NCBI GenBank assembly: GCA_045577695.1 | Contig: JAZNIW010000039.1 | Span: 1 to 21,241 of the forward strand | Reading direction: 5' to 3' | Length of the DNA stretch: 21,241 nt | Source: UMGS1279 sp045577695 | Lineage (GTDB): Bacteria > Bacillota > Clostridia > Oscillospirales > Acutalibacteraceae | In this document: piece after piece, positions 1 through 6,895 of the stretch | Numbering within the stretch: the stretch's first letter is position 1 | How the letters are laid out: each line of letters starts with the position of its first letter | Program-made: the position numbers and the translations under genes | Notes under the pieces: model-generated | Told to the model about the DNA's origin: nothing | What the model saw: only the letters and a program-made list of their open reading frames with translations | The model's database searches: none

Positions 1-31
1 TGTTTATGATCCTGATGCTATAAGATAATTT

Positions 32-134
32 CTAACTATTATTTTTAAAGTCCTTGAAACATAGGGCTTGTTTAAGTGTGCCTATTTTTGATTTCTAAAC
101 TTTTTTAAAAAAGCACTTGACTTTTAATAGTTAG
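32..134. repeat. Imperfect inverted repeat upstream of the SLOG gene
   Basis: CTAACTATTA at 32-41 is the exact reverse complement of 125-134, and AAAGTC at 47-52 pairs with GACTTT at 119-124, so the stem continues past a five-T bulge at 42-46. Inside lie an ATAGG/CCTAT pair followed by TTTTTG (about 63-88) and the self-complementary CTTTTTTAAAAAAG at about 99-112. The inner ATAGG/CCTATTTTT part could be a weak terminator for a gene to the left of the window. Otherwise it is a nested hairpin of unknown role. The pairing is seen directly; the function is not known. Confidence 0.5.
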
Positions 135-142
135 TCACCTCT

Positions 143-240
143 ACGATATATCGTTGCTATAATTCTATAAAAATATTCGATATATCGTGTGGGACATATC
201 GCAAAGTTGAAATTTCTGTGCTATAATTGCGATATATCGC
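143..240 (+). promoter_or_regulatory. Two extended -10 promoters with three CGATATATCG palindromes
   Basis: TGCTATAAT occurs twice, at 155-163 and 219-227. Both are extended -10 elements, and neither has a good -35 at 16-18 bp. The perfect 10-bp palindrome CGATATATCG occurs at 144-153, 178-187 and 230-239 (the first and third extend to 12 bp), and a partial copy ACATATCGC is at 194-202. Site 1 ends one base before the first extended -10, site 2 falls just after the first expected start point, and site 3 falls on the second expected start point. These are typical repressor positions. The regulator is not encoded in the window and I cannot name its family. Confidence 0.65.
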
Positions 241-257
241 ACACAGGAGATGAATTT

Positions 258-746
258 ATGAAAGATAAAACTTGTTGTTTTTTCGGCCATAGAACGATTA
301 ATGAAACCGAGGAACTAAAATTAAAACTTGTTGATCTTATCGAAAAGCTAATTGTGGATGAAAATGTTGATACCTTTCTTTTTGGGAGCAAGAGCCGCTT
401 TGATAGCCTGTGCCTTGAACTCGTAACCGAACTAAAAGAAAAATACCCGCACATAAAACGAATCTATGTACGGGCGGAATATCCGGATATAAACGAGCAA
501 TATACAAACTACTTGTTGGAATCTTACGAGGACACATATTATCCTGAACACATTATTGGCTTGGGCAGAGCTGCTTATGTCGAGCGCAATTATGAAATGA
601 TCGATAACAGCCGCTTTTGCATCGTTTACTACGACGAATCAAACGCCCCAACCACTCGAAAAAGCGGAACAAAAATTACACTTGACTATGCTATGAAAAA
701 GCGAAAGCACATCATTGTATTGCCAACCGAAATAACAAATGTGTAG
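258..746 (+). CDS. SLOG-superfamily (DUF1273/YpsA-like) protein
   Basis: The protein has 162 residues and resembles the DUF1273/YpsA branch of the SLOG (SMF/DprA-LOG) Rossmann-like fold: CCFFGHRTI at 6-14, FGSKSRFD at 42-49, YVERNYEMID at 107-116, YYD at 124-126 and SGTK at 136-139. SLOG proteins are known or predicted to bind nucleotides or nucleotide-derived ligands, and some act in stress or conflict systems; the ligand here cannot be read from sequence. I chose ATG 258 because AGGAG at 245-249 lies 8 bases upstream. An in-frame GTG at 189 would give 23 more residues but has no ribosome site and lies before the second promoter. The gene stands alone, with no partner in the window. Hand counts of two 60-base lines give about 32-35 % GC against about 50-60 % in sampled his lines, suggesting a different origin. 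Confidence 0.75.
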   Translation: MKDKTCCFFGHRTINETEELKLKLVDLIEKLIVDENVDTFLFGSKSRFDSLCLELVTELKEKYPHIKRIYVRAEYPDINEQYTNYLLESYEDTYYPEHIIGLGRAAYVERNYEMIDNSRFCIVYYDESNAPTTRKSGTKITLDYAMKKRKHIIVLPTEITNV

Positions 747-1241
747 AAATACGCAAAATTATTCGATGAGGTATGCGTTATGATTGAAAGAAAAAAGCAT
801 CTCGAAAAATGAAAAGCCACAAAGGAGAACGGCTTGGTTAGCCAAAGCATTCAAACTTGAATCCGGTTTTGGAAGACATATTTTTCGCTATACATTATTA
901 AAATCCTCGTAAATCCGAAAGGATTCACTGCGTTTTTTCCGCGTATACCGAAAAATAATGTTGCTTGCAAAACTCTTGCGACCTTAAATGAGCTATTTTT
1001 TATGTAGATTTTGGCGAAACGGAGTTCATAAGGCTTTCGCCTATGAATGACGGTGAGCCAAAAATGCCTAAAAATAGCCATTTAAGGCTGGTTCAAGTTT
1101 GAATGCTTTGGCTAAGGTTATTACCGGTATTAGAAGATACGGTGAATCTTATTTTCTGTTGTTATATTTGGGAAAATTCATCGCCTTATTGGAAAAAATA
1201 TATAGGATTTTATGAAATTTTGCAACATAGTGGGATAACGC
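747..1241. other. Long intergenic region between SLOG gene and his promoter
   Basis: I see no convincing gene in these ~500 bases. They hold the structured inverted-repeat element at 838-1115, listed separately. On its left is only an 11-codon frame at 780-812 without a clear ribosome site. On its right (1121-1241) is AT-rich DNA with a five-base AAGAT/ATCTT hairpin near 1134-1150 followed by ATTTTC, which is too weak to call a terminator. Confidence 0.6.
838..1115. repeat. 278-bp nested inverted-repeat element (MITE-like or structured RNA)
   Basis: The outer arms at 838-861 and 1092-1115 are 24-bp perfect reverse complements (beginning TTAGCCAAAGC). Two branches lie between them. Branch 1 pairs 877-893 with 943-960 (one bulge, one mismatch) and contains AATCC-GAAA-GGATT at 912-925, a GNRA-type tetraloop. 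Branch 2 pairs 982-1000 with 1070-1087 (18 pairs, bulged A991), then 1008-1015 with 1057-1065 (one bulge), and is capped by 1025-1034 with 1039-1047 around a TTTC loop. GGTTA occurs at 836-840 and again at 1116-1120, a possible 5-bp target duplication. No transposase is inside. It could be a miniature transposon or encode a folded RNA on either strand. Confidence 0.7.
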
Positions 1242-1270
1242 TTGACTTTAGCACGCGAAAGTGATATCAT
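1242..1270 (+). promoter_or_regulatory. his operon promoter with candidate operator
   Basis: TTGACT at 1242-1247 and TATCAT at 1265-1270 are separated by exactly 17 bases, a good vegetative promoter starting near 1277. Overlapping the -35 end and filling the spacer is the imperfect palindrome ACTTTAGCACGCGAAAGT (1245-1262): 8-base arms with one mismatch around a 2-base centre. A protein bound there would block RNA polymerase. The first gene of the transcript is a TrpR-like regulator, so autoregulation of the whole operon is the natural inference. No T-box or leader peptide was seen in the roughly 25-base leader. Confidence 0.75.
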
Positions 1271-1300
1271 AGTAAAGTGATTAAAAGGAGGCTGTGTTGT

Positions 1301-1597
1301 ATGAAGGTTCGTTCTTCGTCGATCGACAGACTGTTTCAAACGATTTTGAATCTGGAAAGCATTGAGGAATGCTATGCCTACTTTGAGGATCTTTGCACCG
1401 TCAAGGAGGTGCAAGATATGGCCCAGCGTCTGGATGCTGCCGTTTTGCTTTCGGATGGCTGCAGTTATCAACAGATAACAGAAAAGGTAGATATTAGCAC
1501 CGCTACCATTGGCCGCGTGAGTAAATGCTTGAACTATGGCAGTGGCGGCTATCGAACTGCAATAGAAAAACTTAAGGCAACGGAGGAAATAAAATGA
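1301..1597 (+). CDS. hisR: YerC/YecD-type TrpR-family regulator, probable his operon repressor
   Basis: The protein has 98 residues and fits the YerC/YecD branch of the TrpR family of small all-helical repressors. RLFQTILNLESIEECYAYFEDLCT (residues 10-33, shown here only to mark the helical N-terminal part) leads into a helix-turn-helix at about 55-78 containing SYQQITEKVDISTATIGRVS. Family members at the head of Firmicutes his operons have been called HisR and are inferred to sense histidine; that role is transferred by context here. ATG 1301 is preceded by AAGGAGG at 1285-1291, 9 bases away. An in-frame GTG at 1277 falls on the expected transcription start and is rejected. The stop overlaps the hisZ start by 4 bases (ATGA), implying coupled translation. 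Confidence 0.85.
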   Translation: MKVRSSSIDRLFQTILNLESIEECYAYFEDLCTVKEVQDMAQRLDAAVLLSDGCSYQQITEKVDISTATIGRVSKCLNYGSGGYRTAIEKLKATEEIK

Positions 1598-2721
1598 ATA
1601 TGCAGGAGCTGCCTTTGGATTTTCAAGAAAAGACTGTTTTTAAGCTTCGCTCTCTCTACAACCGGTATGGATATTCCCAGTACAAAATGAGTAAGTTCGA
1701 AGAATATGACTTATACGCCCGAAATAAGGATTTCCTTATTTCGGACAGCGTCATTACCTTTACGGATCTAGGTGGCAAGTTGATGGCCTTAAAGCCGGAC
1801 GTGACCTTATCCATCGTTAAGAACAGCAAAGATGAATTGGATACTGTGCAGAAACTTTATTATAATGAGAATGTCTACCGAGCATCGAAGGGTTCGCAGT
1901 CTTTTCAGGAGATTATGCAGGTAGGATTGGAATGTTTGGGAAACATTGATGATTACTGCATCTGCGAGGTGCTGATGTTAGCGGCCGAAAGCCTACGCGG
2001 CATTTCGGGCGACAGCATTTTGGATATTTCCCATCTGGGATTGCTGTCGGATGTAATAGATGGCGTGGGAGTTCCAAGGGAGAAAAAGGACGAACTGCTG
2101 AAATTCATCGGGGAAAAGAATCAGCACGAGCTGGCAAGAACCTGTCTGGAGGCAGGAGTGCCGGAAACGGGCATCGAGGTTCTAAAGGAACTTGCAACCG
2201 CCAGTGGTGAGCCGAAAGCCGTACTACCGAAGGTGAAACAACTACTTTCCGGTGTTGTGGATACCACGCCGCTTGATCAGATGCTGCGCATTACCGCCGC
2301 TTTGGAAGATAGCAATGTAAAGGCTATGCTCCGGGTTGATTTTTCAGTGGTGGATGATATCCATTATTATAATGGCATTGTATTTAAGGGGTTTATTAAT
2401 GGACTTCCCTGCAGTGTTCTCAGCGGCGGTCAGTACGATAAGCTAATGCAGAAACTCAAGCGCAAGGCCGGAGCTATCGGCTTTGCTGTCTATATGGATA
2501 TGTTGGAGCGTTTTGAACAGAAAAGTCCGGAATTTGACGTGGATATGGTTCTGCTGTATGACGAGGGTGCGGATTTGAATGCGATCCGTAAGCAGGTTAG
2601 CGTACTGACAGAAAGTGGTAGCAGTGTTATGGTGCAAAAGCAGATGCCGGCAGGCATCCAGTATAAACAATTGCTAAAATTTAAAGACGGTGAGGTGGAG
2701 ATCCTTGAAAACAATGCTTAA
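1594..2721 (+). CDS. hisZ: ATP phosphoribosyltransferase regulatory subunit HisZ
   Basis: HisZ is a histidyl-tRNA-synthetase-like protein that does not charge tRNA; it joins short-form HisG in a hetero-octamer that makes the first, feedback-inhibited step of histidine synthesis active. The 375 residues show the HisRS-like core: FEEYDLYARNKDF (about 36-48), KLMALKPDVTLS (about 62-73), KLYYNENVYR (about 87-96), EIMQVGLECLG (about 105-115), then late motifs HYYNGIVFKGF and LSGGQYDKLM corresponding to HisRS YYTGxxFE and GGRYDGL. Length is typical of HisZ and shorter than HisRS, and no anticodon-binding domain is evident. GGAGG at 1582-1586 precedes ATG 1594. Being next to a ~207-residue HisG confirms the pairing. 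It overlaps hisG by 8 bases. Confidence 0.93.
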   Translation: MNMQELPLDFQEKTVFKLRSLYNRYGYSQYKMSKFEEYDLYARNKDFLISDSVITFTDLGGKLMALKPDVTLSIVKNSKDELDTVQKLYYNENVYRASKGSQSFQEIMQVGLECLGNIDDYCICEVLMLAAESLRGISGDSILDISHLGLLSDVIDGVGVPREKKDELLKFIGEKNQHELARTCLEAGVPETGIEVLKELATASGEPKAVLPKVKQLLSGVVDTTPLDQMLRITAALEDSNVKAMLRVDFSVVDDIHYYNGIVFKGFINGLPCSVLSGGQYDKLMQKLKRKAGAIGFAVYMDMLERFEQKSPEFDVDMVLLYDEGADLNAIRKQVSVLTESGSSVMVQKQMPAGIQYKQLLKFKDGEVEILENNA

Positions 2722-3337
2722 TGTCGCACTGCCAAAGGGAAGACTTGGCGAAAAGGTATACGGTATGTTTGAAAAGGCAGGCTTTGAATGCCCCTCCATT
2801 CACGAAAACAACCGAAAACTAATTTTTGAAAATGAAGAACGGGGTGTCCGTTATTTCTGGGTAAAGCCCTCGGATGTGGCCATTTATGTGGAACGGGGCG
2901 CGGCAGATATCGGCGTTGCCGGAAAGGATATCCTGCTTGAATATGGGCCCGATATTTATGAGCTTTTGGATCTGAATATCGGCAAATGTCGTATGGCGGT
3001 GGCTGCCAAGGATGGATTTCGAGACGATACGCGGCGCACTCTGCGAGTAGCTACCAAATTCGCCAATATTGCGATGCAACATTATTTGGCCAAGGGACGG
3101 GATATCGATATTATTCACTTGAACGGCTCTATTGAAATCGCTCCCATTTTGGGGCTTTCTGATGTGATTGTGGATATCGTAGAGACCGGAACCACCTTGC
3201 GGGAGAATAACCTGTCGGTGATTGAAACGGTAGTGCCCATTAGCGCCAGACTTATCGCCAATAAGGCGAGCTACAAATTTAAAAACCAACAGATCGATAT
3301 TCTTGTGCGGGAACTTTCCGCGCAAACGGAGGCGTAG
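2714..3337 (+). CDS. hisG: ATP phosphoribosyltransferase catalytic subunit, short form
   Basis: HisG condenses ATP with PRPP to phosphoribosyl-ATP, the committed step. The 207-residue length, without the C-terminal ACT-like domain of long HisG, marks the short form that depends on HisZ. Motifs seen: NVALPKGRLGEK at the start, VERGAADIGVAGKDIL in the first half, and the PRPP-binding region IVDIVETGTTLRENNL, which is highly characteristic. The start is uncertain. ATG 2714 is 13 bases from GGAG at 2697-2700, while an in-frame TTG at 2705 is better spaced from GAGGTGGAG (2692-2700) and would add three residues, matching the usual N-terminal length. Either start overlaps the hisZ end, so translation is probably coupled. 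Confidence 0.95.
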   Translation: MLNVALPKGRLGEKVYGMFEKAGFECPSIHENNRKLIFENEERGVRYFWVKPSDVAIYVERGAADIGVAGKDILLEYGPDIYELLDLNIGKCRMAVAAKDGFRDDTRRTLRVATKFANIAMQHYLAKGRDIDIIHLNGSIEIAPILGLSDVIVDIVETGTTLRENNLSVIETVVPISARLIANKASYKFKNQQIDILVRELSAQTEA

Positions 3338-3340
3338 ATC

Positions 3341-4624
3341 ATGATCAAAATATTAAAGTACGGCGAGGTTTCCAATGCCGACATTTTTGCCCGAGCGGTT
3401 CCCGAGATGAATGTGGAAGGCGTTGTAACGGAGATTATTGAAAATGTAAAGGAAAAGGGCGACAAAGCTCTATACGAATATTGCGAGAAATTTGATAAGG
3501 CAAAGATTTCCTCCCTTTTCGTTTCTGAGGAGGAAATTGCCGAGGCGCTTTCTTTGGTGGAACCGGAATTTTTGGAGGTTTTGGAGAAAGCAGCGGCCAA
3601 TATTCGCAAATTTCATCAGCGTCAGGTGCGCAACAATTTACTGATTAATGACGAAAATGGAATCATTACGGGGCAGAAGATCATCCCCGTTGATCGAGTT
3701 GGCTTGTATGTTCCCGGTGGCACTGCCGCTTATCCTTCTACCGTTTTGATGGATTCTATTCCTGCCAAAATTGCAGGCTGTCCTCAGGTGGTTATGGTGA
3801 CACCTCCCAATAAAGAGGGAAAGGTAGCTCCGGCCATTCTGGCGGCTGCGAAAATTGCAGGCGTGGATAAGATATGCAAGGTGGGCGGCGCTCAAGCCAT
3901 TGCAGCTTTGGCTTATGGCACCGAAAGCGTACCTAAGGTGGATACTATTGTGGGGCCCGGTAATGCTTTTGTGGCGGAAGCAAAAAAACAGGTGTTTGGC
4001 AAGGTGGCAATTGATATGATCGCCGGCCCCAGTGAGATTTTGATTATTGCGGATGGCACTACCGACCCTCGGTTTGCAGCGGCTGATTTGTTGTCGCAAG
4101 CAGAGCACGATAAAATGGCCAGTGCCGTTTTGGTGACCGATTCGCAAGCCCTTGCTTTGGCTGTCCGGACCGAGCTTGAAACGCAGATTCCTCAATTAGA
4201 GCGGGCAGAGATCGCTCGCGCATCCATCGATAACAATGGCAAGATTATTCTGGTGGATAGCATTGAAAAGGCCATTGAAATTTCCAACGAGATTGCGCCG
4301 GAGCATCTGGAACTGTGTGTAGACAATCCCTTTGATTACCTCGACTCCATTCGTCATGCAGGATCCATCTTTATGGGTAAGAATTGCCCGGAGGCCTTGG
4401 GCGACTATTTCGCAGGGCCGAATCATACCCTGCCTACCAGTGGCACCGCTAAATTTTCCAGTCCTCTTTCTGTGGATAACTTTATCAAAAAAGTACAGTA
4501 TACCTACTATACCCGTGATGCTTTGAAAAAGGTAGCAGAGGATGTTGCTTATTTTGCTCGGGTCGAGGGGCTTACCGGTCACGCAAAGAGTACCGTAATA
4601 CGAACGGAGGAGGATGAACGGTGA
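3341..4624 (+). CDS. hisD: Histidinol dehydrogenase
   Basis: HisD carries out the last two steps, oxidising L-histidinol via histidinal to L-histidine with two NAD+. The 427 residues carry the family signature around 224-256. Residues aligning with the known zinc ligands are Q253, H256, D355 and H414, and the catalytic pair is E321-H322 in APEHLEL. GPNHTLPTSG at 359-368 is also typical. All catalytic positions are present, so it should be active. GGAGG at 3328-3332 lies 8 bases before ATG 3341, and only 3 bases separate it from hisG. The stop overlaps the GTG start of hisC by 4 bases. Confidence 0.97.
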   Translation: MIKILKYGEVSNADIFARAVPEMNVEGVVTEIIENVKEKGDKALYEYCEKFDKAKISSLFVSEEEIAEALSLVEPEFLEVLEKAAANIRKFHQRQVRNNLLINDENGIITGQKIIPVDRVGLYVPGGTAAYPSTVLMDSIPAKIAGCPQVVMVTPPNKEGKVAPAILAAAKIAGVDKICKVGGAQAIAALAYGTESVPKVDTIVGPGNAFVAEAKKQVFGKVAIDMIAGPSEILIIADGTTDPRFAAADLLSQAEHDKMASAVLVTDSQALALAVRTELETQIPQLERAEIARASIDNNGKIILVDSIEKAIEISNEIAPEHLELCVDNPFDYLDSIRHAGSIFMGKNCPEALGDYFAGPNHTLPTSGTAKFSSPLSVDNFIKKVQYTYYTRDALKKVAEDVAYFARVEGLTGHAKSTVIRTEEDER

Positions 4625-5685
4625 GCCGTTTTTTTGGGGCCAAGTATATAGATTTGCTGCCATACACCCCCGGTGAACAGCCCGGAAATATGGAGTACAT
4701 CAAGCTCAATACCAATGAATCCCCCTTTCCACCCTCACCCAAAGCTCAGAGTATGGCAAAGGAAGCAGTGGAAAATGTACAACTGTATTCCGACCCACAG
4801 TGCACAAATCTTAACCTAGAGGCCGCCAAGTGGTACGGAGTAGAAGCAGATGAAATTCTGTTCACCAATGGTTCGGATGAAATTCTCAATTTTGCTTTTA
4901 TGGCTTTTTGTGATGAGATGCACCCTGCCATATTTCCGGATATTACCTACGGTTTTTATCCGGTGTTTGCCAAGCTGAACGGAATTCCGTATGAGGAGAT
5001 TCCTTTGAAAGCGGATTTCAGTATTTGTGTCGATGACTATATAGGAAAAAACAAAACCATCTTTATTGCCAATCCCAATGCTCCCACGGGTCTTGTTCTA
5101 TCGCCGGAACAGATAGAGACGATTGTTAAAAGCAATTCCGAAAGTGTTGTGGTTATTGACGAGGCTTATGTGGACTTTGGCGCGGAAAGTGCTGTGCCGT
5201 TGATTCACAAATACGATAATCTGCTGGTGACTCAGACCTTTTCAAAATCCCGTTCTATGGCAGGCGCTCGGTTGGGTCTGGGTATCGGCTGTAAGACTCT
5301 GATTCAGGACTTGAATACGATTAAATATTCCACCAATCCCTATAATGTCAACCGTATGACTATGGCGGCAGGAGTAGGTTCTCTGTTGGACGACGAATAT
5401 TTTAAGAACAACTGCAAAAGTATCATTGATTGCAGAAGCTGGACGCTACAGCAACTGAAAGCCTTGGGGTTCACAGCAACGGATTCTATGGCAAATTTTA
5501 TTTTTGCCAAGCATCCGAGGTTGGATGGCAAAGAATTATATCTGCAACTAAAGGCTCGGGGCATTCTCGTGCGGCACTTTGACAAACCCAGACTTAACGA
5601 ATACAACCGCATTACCGTCGGCAGCCGTCAGCAAATGCTGGTGCTGATTGACACATTAAGGCAGATTATGGAGGAAACTTTATGA
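4621..5685 (+). CDS. hisC: Histidinol-phosphate aminotransferase
   Basis: HisC is a PLP-dependent fold type I aminotransferase converting imidazole-acetol phosphate and glutamate to histidinol phosphate. In the 354 residues I see LNTNESPFPPSP near 29-40, NPNAPTG at 151-157, the aspartate and tyrosine of VVIDEAYVDF (D180, Y183), and the PLP lysine K209 in TFSKSRSMAGARLG. TVGSRQQM near the C-terminus includes the usual substrate-binding arginine. The start is GTG 4621, supported by GGAGGAGG at 4606-4613. A nearby ATG at 4614 is out of frame. The GTGA overlap with hisD and ATGA overlap with hisB imply coupled translation. Confidence 0.95.
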   Translation: MSRFFGAKYIDLLPYTPGEQPGNMEYIKLNTNESPFPPSPKAQSMAKEAVENVQLYSDPQCTNLNLEAAKWYGVEADEILFTNGSDEILNFAFMAFCDEMHPAIFPDITYGFYPVFAKLNGIPYEEIPLKADFSICVDDYIGKNKTIFIANPNAPTGLVLSPEQIETIVKSNSESVVVIDEAYVDFGAESAVPLIHKYDNLLVTQTFSKSRSMAGARLGLGIGCKTLIQDLNTIKYSTNPYNVNRMTMAAGVGSLLDDEYFKNNCKSIIDCRSWTLQQLKALGFTATDSMANFIFAKHPRLDGKELYLQLKARGILVRHFDKPRLNEYNRITVGSRQQMLVLIDTLRQIMEETL

Positions 5686-6269
5686 GAACAGCGAACATCA
5701 ACCGCAAAACTGCGGAAACTGAAATTTCTCTGACACTAAACCTTGACGGCAGCGGAAAGAGTGAAATTCAAACCGGCTGCGGTTTTTTAAATCATATGCT
5801 GACATTGTTTGCCAAGCATGGTAGATTTGACTTGGCGGTTACTTGTCGAGGGGATATCCAGGTGGATGACCACCATACCGTTGAGGATATTGGTATTGTT
5901 TTGGGACAGGCCTTTAAAATTGCCCTGGGCAGTAAAATGGGTATCCATCGCTATGGAGATAAGGTGATTCCTATGGATGAAACCCTGATCCTTGCGGCCG
6001 TTGACCTTTCCGGCAGAGGATATCTGGGTTATGAAATGCGAATTCCTATGGAAAAGGTTGGTACCTTTGATACAGAATTGGTAGAGGAATTTTGGCTGGG
6101 CTTTATTCGCAATGCCGAATGCACCTTACATATCCGTCAGTTTTCCGGAACCAATTCCCATCACATCATCGAAGCCGCTTTTAAATGCGTGGCTCACAGC
6201 TTAAGAGAAGCGGTTTCCATTGACTCTGCCGCTGCCGACGAAATTCCGTCTACAAAGGGTGTTTTGTAA
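5682..6269 (+). CDS. hisB: Imidazoleglycerol-phosphate dehydratase (monofunctional)
   Basis: HisB dehydrates imidazole-glycerol phosphate to imidazole-acetol phosphate using two manganese ions. The 195 residues are the dehydratase alone; there is no N-terminal phosphatase domain as in the enterobacterial fusion protein. Metal-binding motifs are present: FLNHML at 35-40, DDHHTVEDIGI at 62-72, MDETL at 98-102, NSHHIIEAAFK at 158-168, and the C-terminal PSTKGVL. GGAGG at 5670-5674 precedes ATG 5682. It overlaps hisC by 4 bases and hisH by 1 base. The missing phosphatase domain matters because no histidinol-phosphate phosphatase is found elsewhere in the operon. Confidence 0.97.
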   Translation: MRTANINRKTAETEISLTLNLDGSGKSEIQTGCGFLNHMLTLFAKHGRFDLAVTCRGDIQVDDHHTVEDIGIVLGQAFKIALGSKMGIHRYGDKVIPMDETLILAAVDLSGRGYLGYEMRIPMEKVGTFDTELVEEFWLGFIRNAECTLHIRQFSGTNSHHIIEAAFKCVAHSLREAVSIDSAAADEIPSTKGVL

Positions 6270-6895
6270 TGGTTGCTATTGTTGATTACGGCGTCGGAAA
6301 TTTGTTTTCTCTGAAATGCTCTCTGTCTGCTATTGGCGCAGAGGTAGTGGTGACTGCGGATGAAGCGGTGCTGAAAGCGGCAGATCAGATTATTCTTCCC
6401 GGTGTAGGCGCATTTGAGGATGCGGCAAAGAAACTGTGCGCCACCGGTTTGGATGTGGTGCTAAAGGAATTGGCGAAGGCTGGTAAACCTCTGCTTGGTA
6501 TTTGTCTTGGAATGCAAATGCTGTTTGAAAAAAGTTACGAATACGGCGAGCATAATGGCTTGGGGTTGATTCCGGGAACAGTGAAGCCGATTCAAGGTGT
6601 GATACCGGCGGATTATAAAATTCCCCACATTGGCTGGAATGCGTTGCATATGCAAAAGAAAAGTCTGTTGTTTGCAGATATTGAAGAGGGGGATTGTGTG
6701 TACTTTGTCCACTCTTATTATGCGGCGGATTGCGATACTTATGTTACGGCTACTGCGGAATATGGAGCTGAACTGACTGCGGCGGTCGAGAACAAGAACG
6801 TATATGGCTGCCAGTTCCATCCGGAAAAAAGCGGTACAGTTGGACTGAAGATTCTAAAGGCGTTCACCGGTTTAAAGGAGAATATGCAATGTTAA
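6269..6895 (+). CDS. hisH: Imidazole glycerol phosphate synthase, glutaminase subunit
   Basis: HisH is a class I glutamine amidotransferase that feeds ammonia through the HisF barrel. In 208 residues the catalytic triad is visible: C79 in GICLGMQMLFE, and H184 and E186 in CQFHPEKSG. The N-terminus IVDYGVGNLFSLK and the oxyanion-region PGVGAF (44-49) are standard, and KIPHIGWN and YFVHSYY are typical interface motifs. The start ATG shares its A with the hisB stop (TAATG), and only a weak AAGGG lies upstream at about 6255-6259, so translation probably depends on ribosomes finishing hisB. It is separated from hisF by hisA, an order common in Firmicutes. It overlaps hisA by 7 bases. Confidence 0.97.
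   Translation: MVAIVDYGVGNLFSLKCSLSAIGAEVVVTADEAVLKAADQIILPGVGAFEDAAKKLCATGLDVVLKELAKAGKPLLGICLGMQMLFEKSYEYGEHNGLGLIPGTVKPIQGVIPADYKIPHIGWNALHMQKKSLLFADIEEGDCVYFVHSYYAADCDTYVTATAEYGAELTAAVENKNVYGCQFHPEKSGTVGLKILKAFTGLKENMQC

Noticed and set aside
780..812. Short frame of ten residues after the SLOG gene
   Set aside because: Too short and only a weak GATGAGG upstream; it may be a remnant but nothing supports it.
851..1081. 76-codon minus-strand frame
   Set aside because: It lies wholly within the self-complementary element and has no ribosome site; most likely a by-product of the repeat.
1271..1300. T-box or histidine-rich leader peptide for the his operon
   Set aside because: The leader is only about 25 bases, with no hairpins and no run of His codons.
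3638..4663. Long antisense frames opposite hisD
   Set aside because: They are mirror frames of a well-supported gene, with no ribosome sites or recognisable domains.
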